Below, piece by piece: positions 17,853 through 26,500 of a stretch of 64,000 bases of DNA. The notes under the pieces are model-generated. The model saw only the letters and a list, made by a program, of their open reading frames with translations, was not told where the DNA came from and made no database searches. Source of the DNA: CANKHJ01 sp035556495 (GTDB lineage Bacteria > Pseudomonadota > Alphaproteobacteria > Rhizobiales > Xanthobacteraceae). The stretch is from contig DATMEW010000074.1 in assembly GCA_035556495.1 (NCBI GenBank), forward strand, positions 1 to 64,000. Reading direction: 5' to 3'. The stretch's first letter is position 1, and every line of letters starts with the position of its first letter. A program made the position numbers and the translations under genes.

Positions 17853-20800
17853 TCAGCGCGCCGCCAGACGCGGCCCGGCCGCAGCAGCCTGCTTTGGCGC
17901 AGCCGCCGGCGTCGTTTCGATCCGCGGTGGCCGGCCCTCGTCCGGCAGGGCCCGCGTGCCGGGATAGTCCGCGCGGAGGTCGCGCAGGAAAGCCTCCAGC
18001 GTGCCGGCCGATGCAATCATCCGCGCCACGTCGCGGAATTCGGCGCTGCCGGCGCCGGCGGCCGACGTCACGACCTCGAACGCACGCCGGTCCGGCCCGG
18101 AATCGATCTTCCCTGCAAAGCGGTCACGGAAGCGGCCAAGGCCAAGATCGTCCCTGGCAAGCGCATAAGCCATGCCGCCGCGGATGACATCCGCACGCTG
18201 GAGCTCATCCAGCGGCTCGAACCTCTGCCAGGCATCGCCGAGCCCAAGCTCGATCTGCTCGCCGGCCTCCCGCCAGCGCCTTGCCGCCCAGTAAACATCG
18301 CCGCGCAGACGCTGCGCCGCGCGGCCTTTGATGTTGCCGATCAGTTCGATCGCGAGATCGTGCCGCCCGCTGTCGGATAACAATCGCGCTTCTATGAGCA
18401 GCCGCTCGTTGCGCAACTCCTCGCTCAGCCCCGCCATCCGTGTCGCGCGAAGCGCCTGAAGGCCGGCTCCGATCTTGCGGTTCATCAGATAGACCATGGC
18501 CAGTCGCGTCGCGACCTGCGCCCGTGCGGCGCCCTGCAGCCGGTGATCCACCTGATGCTGAAGCAGCTCCGCCGCCTGATCGAGCAGATCAACGGAGGTC
18601 AGCCGGTCGGCAAGACGGCGGATCATCTCATCGCCCCGCCGACCGACTGGCGTGAGTTCGCGGAAATCATAAAACAGGCTCAGCGCCTCGATCGGTTCCA
18701 GCGCGTCAGCCTTGCCCGCAAGAAACAACGTGTCGAAAACGCCTGCGGCATCATCCTGCATGCGGCGGGCGAATTCGGAATTGGGTTGCGTCGCCAAAGC
18801 AACGCGCATCGCCGCAAACGCATCACGGTATCGGGCATCCTCGATATAGAAGCGCGACAGCAATTGCAGCGCCTCCACTTCCGTTTCGTCCCCGCGCCAG
18901 ATGGTCGTCAGCGTTTCCAGCTCTGCCACAACCTCGTCACGCTTCATTTCGCCCAGCTTCTCGCGCAGCCGAACGAGATTCAGTCGGCCCTGCGCCGCAA
19001 CACGGCGATCCCGCTGGTCGGCCGCCGCGCGATATCCCGCGACAGCCTCAGCGTCGCGGCCCATACTTTCCGTCAGCCGGGCATTCAGAAGATCCGCCTG
19101 CGGCCGCAGGCGCGGCGGCACACCCACGCTATCAAGCTCGTGAAGCTGCGACGTGGCATCGCCGATATCACCGACGGCAACGGCCGCATCGGCCATTGCC
19201 AGCAGCACGACGGCCTGAAGCTCCGGCGGCAGCAGGCCCAGAGCCGTGGTCGATGTCCGGAAGCCTTCTCGCGCTTCCTTCCATTTGCCGAGAGCGGACA
19301 GCACGACGCCTTTCCACAACAGCGCCTCCTGCCGGTGAGCGACCAGCGGATCGGAAAGGTCCCGAAGCGCATCCTGAGGTCGCTCGATGAGCGTCGAGGC
19401 AACTCCACGAAGCAGCACTGCATCGGCCGCATCCGGACCAGGTTCGGCGAGAACCAGGTCCAGAACCCCCTTGGCCTCGGCAGGCATATACTGAGCGAGA
19501 TAAAAGCGGGCAAGCTCAAGCCGCACGGCCTGGCGCTCGTTCGGCGCGGCATCAGCCGAGCCCGTCGTCAGTTCGTCGCGGCGTTCGCCGAAGGCGGCAT
19601 CCCGGTTCGCGGACCAGCCCGGCACATCGAGCACCGAGGGAATGTAGTGTCCTTTCTTCGATTTCAATCCTGGTGCGGCGGCTGACAGCGTAAGACCATC
19701 CGGCCGCCCGACGATCAGCCTGTTCTGCACAAGCTCGACCGTCAGGTCGTCCGCCAGCGGCTGCAAAACACCTCCCTGCATCGAAGCCAGCACGCGGAAT
19801 TCCAGAAAATCCTGTGGCTTCACCATGCCGCGCACGGGCCCCCGCGCGGTGACGACCCACAGCACATCGCCCACATCCGGATCGGCCAGCCGGTGCAGCC
19901 TTGCCGGCCCTTCCATGTCAATGGTGACACCGGCGCGCGGCGAGCCGACCATGACGCGGCTGGCAGACAGGCTGCGCTGAGGCCCGACTCGCTCCGGACC
20001 GAGCGTGATCGTCCAGCCCGCATTCTCGTAAGAGACATCGACAAGCCTCGGCCGCTCCAGCCTCAGCCGCACAGCCTGTAGGCCATCGGCCGTCATCGAT
20101 GTGACATCACGAATGCCGGCGCCGATTTCCTTCAGCGGCCCGATATCCAGTTTCACGTCGGTGTCGAACACCAGCCACAGGACGTCGCCACGACGGAACA
20201 CGGCAGCCGGTGTCTCCGCAGGAAAATGCGCGGCAATATGTAGGGCGTCGGCGTCCTTTCGGACGGTCAGCGAGGCGCCGGCTCCGTTGGATATCGCGCT
20301 CGCAGCACCGGCCGAAGGTGCGGTGGAAACAGCTTGCTGCGGCGGCGCTTCCGACTTGGCTGCCGTGGTGGACGACGCCGCAGACCGGTCCTGAGCTGGG
20401 GCGGCATGAGCCTCTTCCGCCGCGGGGCCTGGCCGATCCTGCACTGCCTCGGTAGATCGAAGCCCGTCCTGCTCGGCAGACTGATCGGCGCCGGCCGGTG
20501 ACGGCGCCTGCCCCCCCGGGGATGGGGATGGTGCAGGCGGCGGTGTCGGCCCGGCGGTTTCGATCAGCGCGCCCAGATCATCGGGCCGCACATGACCGGC
20601 AGCGTCCTGCTTTCGCGCGGTGTCTGGCCGGGAGAAATCAACCACATAGCTGTTTCCCTCCCGGAAGGTTCGGGTCTCCACCGGCTCGCTGAGCGAGAAA
20701 CGCACGCGGACGCGCTCACCTTCCGTTTCAGCATCGGCAGCCGTCACCCCCGGCGGCAGCGTCGCCGCGACATCCGCCAGATCGAACTTCAGCGGCGATG

Positions 20801-21458
20801 TGAAAGTCAGATCGAGATGCTGCTCGCCACGATCGATCGCGACCGCAATGAGATCCGGCAGATCGAACACATACCGTGTGAATGTCGGCTGCTGACCAAC
20901 CCGGACCCGGATCGGCAGCGTGGATTGCGCGCGCTGAAGAGCCTTCTGTTCCTTGGCCTTTCGTTCCGCCTCCCGGACGCGGCGGGCCAGGGCGTCCACC
21001 ACGTCCTGCGGCAGGCCGGGCTTCATTCCGGTCCAGTTGTCGGGCAACAGATCCACGAACAGCTTTTCGCCGGCAGCCATGGCATTCACCATAACCTTGC
21101 GGCTCAAGCCGAGCCGCACGCCGCGGCCATCCGGATCGACCCGCGCCACCGAAACATAGCCGGGCGCGCTGGCGCTCAGCCGATCGACATTCACCGCAAC
21201 GGGAGTTTTGAAGCTGACGATCAGAATGCCGTTCGACGTCCGCACATCGGCCTCGACCTCTTCGGCGAGATCGAAAATCAGGCGTGCATAGCCCCCGCTG
21301 ACCGACGCGGAAATCTCTCCCTTCACCGGCGCGGGCTGGGTGATCGCTGGCGGCGCAGCAAGGACGACGGCAACAAAAGCCGCGCAACCGGCCAGCAACA
21401 GGCGGGCGCGAACCGGCTTCTTCCCATCCCCGATCCGTTCGCTTGCCGCCATACGCAT
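17853..21458 (-). CDS. Very large exported AMIN-like/TPR protein of the flagellar region
   Basis: The 1,201-residue protein has a signal sequence (about residues 17-40, LLLAGCAAFVAVVLAAPPAITQ), two N-terminal regions rich in short strands with R/K-rich 'GVRLGLSRKVMVN' and 'VRFSLSEPVETRTFREGNSYVVDF' patterns like AMIN domains, a Pro/Ala/Ser-rich linker (about 285-400), another beta-rich region (about 400-600) and a long Ala/Leu/Glu-rich helical repeat region (about 640-1140) with TPR-like pairs (ARFYLAQYMPAEAKGVLDLVLAEPG). The C-terminus is Pro/Ala-rich. A CtrA box lies 92 bases upstream, and it is surrounded by motor and export genes. This suggests an envelope protein of motility, but no role is proven. 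Confidence 0.8.
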   Translation of the reverse strand: MRMAASERIGDGKKPVRARLLLAGCAAFVAVVLAAPPAITQPAPVKGEISASVSGGYARLIFDLAEEVEADVRTSNGILIVSFKTPVAVNVDRLSASAPGYVSVARVDPDGRGVRLGLSRKVMVNAMAAGEKLFVDLLPDNWTGMKPGLPQDVVDALARRVREAERKAKEQKALQRAQSTLPIRVRVGQQPTFTRYVFDLPDLIAVAIDRGEQHLDLTFTSPLKFDLADVAATLPPGVTAADAETEGERVRVRFSLSEPVETRTFREGNSYVVDFSRPDTARKQDAAGHVRPDDLGALIETAGPTPPPAPSPSPGGQAPSPAGADQSAEQDGLRSTEAVQDRPGPAAEEAHAAPAQDRSAASSTTAAKSEAPPQQAVSTAPSAGAASAISNGAGASLTVRKDADALHIAAHFPAETPAAVFRRGDVLWLVFDTDVKLDIGPLKEIGAGIRDVTSMTADGLQAVRLRLERPRLVDVSYENAGWTITLGPERVGPQRSLSASRVMVGSPRAGVTIDMEGPARLHRLADPDVGDVLWVVTARGPVRGMVKPQDFLEFRVLASMQGGVLQPLADDLTVELVQNRLIVGRPDGLTLSAAAPGLKSKKGHYIPSVLDVPGWSANRDAAFGERRDELTTGSADAAPNERQAVRLELARFYLAQYMPAEAKGVLDLVLAEPGPDAADAVLLRGVASTLIERPQDALRDLSDPLVAHRQEALLWKGVVLSALGKWKEAREGFRTSTTALGLLPPELQAVVLLAMADAAVAVGDIGDATSQLHELDSVGVPPRLRPQADLLNARLTESMGRDAEAVAGYRAAADQRDRRVAAQGRLNLVRLREKLGEMKRDEVVAELETLTTIWRGDETEVEALQLLSRFYIEDARYRDAFAAMRVALATQPNSEFARRMQDDAAGVFDTLFLAGKADALEPIEALSLFYDFRELTPVGRRGDEMIRRLADRLTSVDLLDQAAELLQHQVDHRLQGAARAQVATRLAMVYLMNRKIGAGLQALRATRMAGLSEELRNERLLIEARLLSDSGRHDLAIELIGNIKGRAAQRLRGDVYWAARRWREAGEQIELGLGDAWQRFEPLDELQRADVIRGGMAYALARDDLGLGRFRDRFAGKIDSGPDRRAFEVVTSAAGAGSAEFRDVARMIASAGTLEAFLRDLRADYPGTRALPDEGRPPRIETTPAAAPKQAAAAGPRLAAR

Positions 21459-21549
21459 CGACTTCGCCGAAAGGCCACCCGACAGCCAGATACGCAGCCG
21501 CCGGCGCCGGCCTCCTGCCGGCGGGAATGCTGAATTTAGGCCGGAGCGT

Positions 21550-21564
21550 TTAATATCGGCTTAA
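21550..21564 (-). promoter_or_regulatory. CtrA box upstream of the TPR gene
   Basis: TTAA-N7-TTAA with exact spacing (TTAA 21550-21553, TTAA 21561-21564) lies 92 bases before the TPR gene start, in the 128-base gap after the radical SAM gene. Its presence suggests separate CtrA-dependent transcription of the TPR gene. Confidence 0.6.
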
Positions 21565-21586
21565 ACCTGAGGTTCCGGACAGCGGC

Positions 21587-23137
21587 TCACCGGCCGAGCA
21601 GATCCTCGACATATCTGAACGGGAGGTAGCTTCCCGGATTGTTTCCGATCCGGCGGCGCGGGCAATGCCGGCAGGCACCCGGCGCATCCGGCGTGTTCAC
21701 TCGCCGCCTCAAATCCATGTAGCGCTCGCCATTCCAGATTTCCTCCATGGAATTCTCATGGAGATTTCCCATGGTCAGTTCCGCGGCAGGAATGCAGCAG
21801 GCTCTCACGTCTCCGTTGCCGAGAATGACGGCGGTATCCCAGGGGTCGCGACAATAGGTGTGACCGAACCGTTCAGGCTTGTCCTCGAAAGGCGGCGGAA
21901 TGCCCAGCGGAACGCCCCGCATCTGTGCGTGCAGGATGGCGCGCTGCCTTAGATCATTGAATCCTGCCTGATCGAACCAGAAGCTCTCCTTCTCCAGCTT
22001 GGCGTCATAGATCTCGACATGGTCAGAATAGATCGCATCGAATCCAATTTCCTTCACGTTGTCGATCGCGGCAAAGATTTCCTCTGCGTTTGATTTCATC
22101 AGCGACATGCTGATGGAAAGTTGAATATCGGTGCGGCCAATATCGGCCCGCTGCCGCGCCAGCATTTTCAGTTTCTCAAGAACGCTTTGCAGTGCCGGCG
22201 CACCTCTGCGAATCCGCCGGAAGGTCCCGTCCCGCGCCGCATCCAGCGAAACGTTAATCGAGCGCACCTTCGAAGAAAGCAGACGACGGCCATAATCCTC
22301 CGTCAGCGCAATGCCGTTGGTATCGAGATGAAAAGGCAGGTCAAGGTCGAGAAGGAGATCGAGATCGCCGCCGAAGCGTTGATCCGACCAAAGGATATCT
22401 CCGCTATAGTCGGACGCCACGCTTCGCAACCAGCCCTCGCTGGCCCACTCTTGAAGCTGCTGTCTGATTTCAGGCGCCAGACGCCGGACAGACTTTCGCG
22501 AGAAGCTGGAAATGCAGTGAATGCAGTTCAGATTGCATTGCGATGTCGGGCTCAAAAGCAAGCCCGGAGGCACCGGCGTCGCGGCGATCGGATCGTCAAA
22601 TCCCAGAGTGGCGACGACGCCCATCGCGCCCTGATCGCTTCCGCCCACCAGGCAGGCAATGTGGCCTTCGATAGCGTCATCCCCATCTCCCAGCCAGACG
22701 GTCGCCGCATTGCCTGTCTGGCTCGCCAGCGGCGCTATGCGCACGAGAAAGTGCCGTCCGGCCGTATCCTCCGGCGCATCCAGGTGGATGGACACGCTGG
22801 CATTGTCATAGATAGTTGCTAGTTCGACGATCTGACAAGCGATACGCCTGCCGACCGGAAGCATTCGCCACTGACCGAAGCGAAGGCGGATATCCCGAAG
22901 CAGCGACGGCTGGGAACCTGGATCGAACAACGAACGGTCCAACGCCATCAAGAAATCGGTCAATCCACGGGGAGGACGGAGACCAAAATCGAAAACCGAA
23001 ACCTCAAAACGTCCGGACTGACGGCCCCAATGCGTGCCGATGATAATTTCGATGACACGCAGATGATCGGCCCGGACACGGAAAAGCTGGGATACGATCC
23101 GCCCGGTCGTAAGTTCCCCGGCGCCGCGGCGCGCCAT
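21587..23137 (-). CDS. Radical SAM/SPASM domain protein within the flagellar cluster
   Basis: 516 residues from ATG 23137, which has GGGAGGGG just upstream. Residues about 1-185 form a beta-rich N-terminal domain without an iron-sulfur motif. The radical SAM core follows with C201-x3-C205-x2-C208 (TSQCNLNCIHCISS), then SDYSGDILW, HLDTNGI and SINVSLDA. A SPASM-type C-terminus carries C429, C447, C448, C489 and C492 (YCRDPWDT, VRACCIP, CRHCPRR), able to bind extra clusters. The family modifies peptides or enzymes or makes small molecules. No precursor peptide is obvious. It lies 68 bases after motE and probably shares the fliL transcript, hinting at modification of a flagellar protein. Confidence 0.85.
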   Translation of the reverse strand: MARRGAGELTTGRIVSQLFRVRADHLRVIEIIIGTHWGRQSGRFEVSVFDFGLRPPRGLTDFLMALDRSLFDPGSQPSLLRDIRLRFGQWRMLPVGRRIACQIVELATIYDNASVSIHLDAPEDTAGRHFLVRIAPLASQTGNAATVWLGDGDDAIEGHIACLVGGSDQGAMGVVATLGFDDPIAATPVPPGLLLSPTSQCNLNCIHCISSFSRKSVRRLAPEIRQQLQEWASEGWLRSVASDYSGDILWSDQRFGGDLDLLLDLDLPFHLDTNGIALTEDYGRRLLSSKVRSINVSLDAARDGTFRRIRRGAPALQSVLEKLKMLARQRADIGRTDIQLSISMSLMKSNAEEIFAAIDNVKEIGFDAIYSDHVEIYDAKLEKESFWFDQAGFNDLRQRAILHAQMRGVPLGIPPPFEDKPERFGHTYCRDPWDTAVILGNGDVRACCIPAAELTMGNLHENSMEEIWNGERYMDLRRRVNTPDAPGACRHCPRRRIGNNPGSYLPFRYVEDLLGR

Positions 23138-23205
23138 TTCCGCCCCTCCCAACTAGTTGGGAGACACTCTAGTCAAAACCTCACAGAGCCGCAATTCCCG
23201 GCTGC

Positions 23206-24000
23206 TCAGTCCGCCGGGCGGCCTTCGATCTTCGGCAGGGAGGAGATGGGGACCTTGGCGTCGGTGGCCTTGATATTCGCGCCATAGCGGTTGGCGAGTT
23301 CCACCGTCAGCCGTTCCGCCGCCTCCGGTGACATCTGCCCGAGAACATCCGACATGCGGCGCGGATTGATCTGGCTGGCCACCTCGATCAGCACCCGCAT
23401 GTCCAGCCGGTCAAAAATCCTCGCGGCATCCTTGGCCTTCATGTTCTCGTACATGGTCACGAGGCTCTTGAACTGCACGGCTTCGGCTTCATCTTTCCTG
23501 ACCGTGGCTTCGCCTATCTTCCTCTCCATCTGCTTGAGTTCCGCGAGCCGTGCCTCCAGCCGCTGCTCGCTCGCCTGAAGCAGACTCTCACGCACCTCGA
23601 TTTCCTGGGCTCGATTTTCGATTTCCTTGCGCCGCTCCTGAAGGCGCTCCAGCAAAGCACGCTCCGCCGGCGACTGGGGCAGTTCCCCGTTGAGCCGGAC
23701 CGGTGCGCCTTCGCGCATCGGCGCATCGGGCACCTTGGCTTTCGGGCTTTCGCCGGAAGGAGCCGGAACGGAGCCGGTCACATCCGGAAAGCCCAAAACC
23801 TCCTGAGCCCATGATCTTTTCGGCGCGGCTTTCGCATCGACGGGCGCCGCTGCGACCATGCGCGGCGCATCGTCGCGGCCTGATCCCGCAAAGGTGTAGC
23901 CGCCTTCCAGCACCAGTCCCAGGAATTTGAGCACGAGCAATGCGCCAGTCGCCACAATCACGACCGGAACGATCCGCATGTCGCGCAGGATCCATTTCAT
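23206..24000 (-). CDS. motE: MotE-family protein (MotC chaperone)
   Basis: The 264-residue protein has an N-terminal membrane helix (about residues 10-33), a Pro/Ala linker, a coiled coil (about 110-185, LLERLQERRKEIENRAQEIEVRESLLQAS) and a C-terminal domain with AKDAARIFDRLDMRVLIEVASQINPRRMSDVLGQMSPEAAERLTVELA, the MgtE/FliG-M-like fold of MotE. In rhizobia MotE folds or stabilises the periplasmic motor protein MotC. The start overlaps the DUF6468 stop by 4 bases (ATGA). motA, motB and motC are not in this window. Confidence 0.87.
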   Translation of the reverse strand: MKWILRDMRIVPVVIVATGALLVLKFLGLVLEGGYTFAGSGRDDAPRMVAAAPVDAKAAPKRSWAQEVLGFPDVTGSVPAPSGESPKAKVPDAPMREGAPVRLNGELPQSPAERALLERLQERRKEIENRAQEIEVRESLLQASEQRLEARLAELKQMERKIGEATVRKDEAEAVQFKSLVTMYENMKAKDAARIFDRLDMRVLIEVASQINPRRMSDVLGQMSPEAAERLTVELANRYGANIKATDAKVPISSLPKIEGRPAD

Positions 24001-24434
24001 GCAGCAAGCCCGTTCAGGCGCAGGCGCGCACGCTCGTTGAGCGATTGTGCAGCAATTGCCATCGCGCGTGGGTCAAGCGGCCGATCCGGCGTCAGATCCG
24101 GGGCGGAACGGGCCGCGGCGACGATCCGCGTGAGCTTGCCCAGAACGACATCTCCCGCCTTGGCCTGCAATTCGAGATCAGCGGCCATGAGCTGAGCCGC
24201 GCGCAGGCGCTCGTCGAGACCGCTCTCGCAATCTTTCATCGTGGCCCGCAGGCCGCCGACCGCACGCTCGGCGGCGGTCGTTGCCGCGACAAGCTCTGCG
24301 ATCGTCGCCTTCATCGCACCTTCGTCCGCCTTGAGGCTTTTCAGACGGCGGTTCAGCGTCACGCAATAGACGATTGTCAGCACAAGCAGAACGGCGACCG
24401 AAACCTCAATCGCCAGACCGATACCATAGCTCAT
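23997..24434 (-). CDS. DUF6468 flagellar-operon protein
   Basis: 145 residues with one N-terminal membrane helix (about residues 6-27, IGLAIEVSVAVLLVLTIVYCVTLNRRL) and a long helical cytosolic or periplasmic segment (KADEGAMKATIAELVAATTAAERAVGGLRATMKDCESGLDERL). The YCVTLNRRL motif and its place between fliM and motE match DUF6468. It overlaps fliM and motE by 4 bases on either side, so translation is probably coupled. Its function in the motor is not known. Confidence 0.85.
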   Translation of the reverse strand: MSYGIGLAIEVSVAVLLVLTIVYCVTLNRRLKSLKADEGAMKATIAELVAATTAAERAVGGLRATMKDCESGLDERLRAAQLMAADLELQAKAGDVVLGKLTRIVAAARSAPDLTPDRPLDPRAMAIAAQSLNERARLRLNGLAA

Positions 24435-25624
24435 GGCGCTTCCATCCGCTTGTTGGCCCTGTCCGCTTTCTCGAACATGGCAAGTGTGGTTTTAGGGCGA
24501 TTCAGCGGTGCCGCAACGCGCACGGCGACGCGGTCTCCGGCGCGACCCATGCGGCCCTCTGTCAGCGAGACTTCTCCGCAACGAATGCTGACCAGGGCAT
24601 CCGGCTTGATCCCCAGGGGCAAAGTGTCTCCGACGCTGAGATTCATCATTTGCTTCAACGGCAGCTTGGCTTCGTAAAGCACTGCCTGGACATCAATTTC
24701 CGCCTGCATTATCTCGGTCGCGAGATGTCCTTCCCAGATCGGATCACGGCCGAATTTCTCGCCCATGAACATCTGCAACAACACATCGCGGATCGGCTCG
24801 ATAGTGGCATAAGGAAGCAGCAGCTCAAGATTGCCGCCGCGATCTTCCATATCGATGCGCAGCCGCACGAGAATGGCGGCATTGGCCGGACGTGAGATGG
24901 CAGCGAAGCGCGGGTTCGTTTCCAGACGATCGATATTGAACTTGACCGGCGAGAGCGGGCGGAAGGCCAGTTCCGCATCGGCCAGCACGACCTCGATCAG
25001 ACGTTTGACGAGATTGGTTTCGATGGTGGTGTAGGGCCGGCCTTCGACGCGCAGCGCGGCCTGCCCGCGGCGGCCGCCAAGGAGAACGTCAATGATCGAA
25101 TATATCAGGCTGGAGTTGACGGTCACCAGGCCAAAGTTGTCCCACTCCTCAGCCTTGAACACGCTCAGGATGGCCGGCAGCGGAATCGAGTTGAGATAGT
25201 CCCCGAAGCGAACCGACGTGATGCGGTCGAGCGAGACTTCAACGTTGTCCGAGGTGAAGTTGCGCAGCGACGTCGTCATCAGCCGGACCAGCCGATCGAA
25301 GACGATTTCGAGCATCGGCAGGCGTTCGTAAGACACCATCGCTGAGTCGATGATGGCCCGGATGCCCGAATTGTCGTTCAGCGCGATATCGGCAAGACTG
25401 AAGCCGAGCAGGCTGTCGATTTCTTCCTGATTGAGAATACGTTCGGCGCCGCCCCTCGTGTTCTGCGCGACGCTGTTCTCGCCCATGTTCAGCCAGGCAT
25501 TGGCTTCATCATCGCCAGAAGCGGCAGAGGCATCGGCCTGATCCGGCTGTCCGTCCTGCGCCAGCGCCAGCCCCCATTCGGCAGCGAGCGCATCCTCATC
25601 GTTCGGGTCTTTCTGGTTCGCCAT
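24431..25624 (-). CDS. fliM: Flagellar motor switch protein FliM
   Basis: 397 residues. After an acidic, disordered N-terminus comes RILNQEEIDSLLGFSL, a degenerate form of the CheY-P-binding element, then the middle domain (AIIDSAMVSYERLPMLEIVFDRLVRLMTTSLRN, SVRFGDYLNSIPLPAILSVF) and a C-terminal SPOA domain (LPLKQMMNLSVGDTLPL). FliM forms the C ring with FliG and FliN. It sits 14 bases after fliL. Confidence 0.96.
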   Translation of the reverse strand: MANQKDPNDEDALAAEWGLALAQDGQPDQADASAASGDDEANAWLNMGENSVAQNTRGGAERILNQEEIDSLLGFSLADIALNDNSGIRAIIDSAMVSYERLPMLEIVFDRLVRLMTTSLRNFTSDNVEVSLDRITSVRFGDYLNSIPLPAILSVFKAEEWDNFGLVTVNSSLIYSIIDVLLGGRRGQAALRVEGRPYTTIETNLVKRLIEVVLADAELAFRPLSPVKFNIDRLETNPRFAAISRPANAAILVRLRIDMEDRGGNLELLLPYATIEPIRDVLLQMFMGEKFGRDPIWEGHLATEIMQAEIDVQAVLYEAKLPLKQMMNLSVGDTLPLGIKPDALVSIRCGEVSLTEGRMGRAGDRVAVRVAAPLNRPKTTLAMFEKADRANKRMEAP

Positions 25625-25638
25625 GATGCTTCGCCGCC

Positions 25639-26145
25639 CTATTGGACGATCATTTCCTTGAACAGGACTGCGGTAATCCGGCGCGGCGCAATGGATGCGT
25701 TGACACGATGGGTCAACTCCTCCTTGAGCCGATAAAGACCGGCGGACCCGTCAAGGTCGCTGGGCCGCATCTCGCGCAGATAGGTCTGAAAGGTGTCGAG
25801 CACACGCGGCATCGCAAGCTGGATCTGCGGCGCCAGCGCCTCGTCGGGCAGTTCAAGCACAACCTTCACCTTGAGATACTGGCTGCGTTCGCCGCCGGTG
25901 CTGGCCAGGTTGACCAGCACGTCAGGCACCTCGAGAAACACCGGTGGCTTCGGTTGGGGAATGGCAGCCTGCTCGGCCTCTTTCTGCCCGCCGAGAAACA
26001 GCTTGCTGGCGCCCCAGGCCCCGCCGCCCAGCAGGATGACCCCGAGCGCGATGACGATCAGCCTGATCGGCATCCCTTTCTTTGCCGGCTTGTCCTGCCC
26101 GCCATCGGCGGCAACGTCGGCCGCGTCCTCGTCATTCGTCGCCAT
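25639..26145 (-). CDS. fliL: Flagellar basal body-associated protein FliL
   Basis: 168 residues with an N-terminal cytosolic part, one membrane helix (about residues 26-46, MPIRLIVIALGVILLGGGAW), and a periplasmic FliL domain containing FLEVPDVLVNLASTGGERSQYLKVKVVLELPD and the C-terminal RVNASIAPRRITAVLFKEMIVQ. It is the first gene of fliL-fliM-DUF6468-motE. A CtrA half-site lies about 104 bases upstream. Confidence 0.95.
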   Translation of the reverse strand: MATNDEDAADVAADGGQDKPAKKGMPIRLIVIALGVILLGGGAWGASKLFLGGQKEAEQAAIPQPKPPVFLEVPDVLVNLASTGGERSQYLKVKVVLELPDEALAPQIQLAMPRVLDTFQTYLREMRPSDLDGSAGLYRLKEELTHRVNASIAPRRITAVLFKEMIVQ

Positions 26146-26248
26146 GGAATGCCCTGATGTCCTGTCATCTGAACGGCAGCGGCATGAACGCGGGACTGAA
26201 AAGCCGCAGGCGCTAACGTTGCGCCCGTGACGTCAAACTATGACCCGA

Positions 26249-26256
26249 ATGGTTAA
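26249..26256 (-). promoter_or_regulatory. CtrA half-site upstream of fliL
   Basis: The minus strand reads TTAACCAT, the strong CtrA half-site, 104 bases before fliL. A second TTAA with 7-base spacing is absent. Confidence 0.45.
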
Positions 26257-26282
26257 CGGAATATTGCCAACACGCCTCAACC

Positions 26283-26297
26283 CGGAAAGTTTTGCCG
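26283..26297 (+). promoter_or_regulatory. Candidate FlbD (ftr-type) enhancer for flgF
   Basis: CGGAA-N5-TGCCG, one mismatch from the perfect CGGCA-N5-TGCCG repeats found upstream of flgI and flgE. It lies about 100 bases upstream of the sigma-54 -24 element. A second half-site (AAACTGCCG) ends at 26328. Confidence 0.5.
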
Positions 26298-26393
26298 GGT
26301 TGGGCCCGCAAGGGCACGGAAACTGCCGGGTGCCGCACCATCCAAAAAACACATAAGGTATTGAAATTATTCAATAATAAATCTTGGCACGCA

Positions 26394-26410
26394 CCCTGCT
26401 TTCCAATCTT
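26394..26410 (+). promoter_or_regulatory. Sigma-54 promoter of the flgF operon
   Basis: TTGGCACG at 26394-26401 and CTGCT at 26406-26410 give GG (26396-26397) and GC (26408-26409) with exactly 10 bases between them, as in RpoN promoters. The transcript would start near 26421, 80 bases before flgF. Confidence 0.8.
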
Positions 26411-26500
26411 CAGCGATGGCCGGCTTGGGAGAGCCCGCGCCATCAGGGATCACCTCGCTTTGGGAGAGGCGAGCGGATTCCGCACCGGAGATTTGGACCG

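Larger units (their letters stand above)
26146..26500. other. 355-base divergent regulatory region fliL/flgF
   Basis: The interval contains a CtrA half-site facing fliL (26249-26256), an enhancer-like inverted repeat (26283-26297), a second AAACTGCCG half-site near 26320-26328, and a sigma-54 promoter facing flgF (26394-26410). A short upstream open stretch ahead of flgF is crossed by the promoter and is not coding. Confidence 0.75.
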
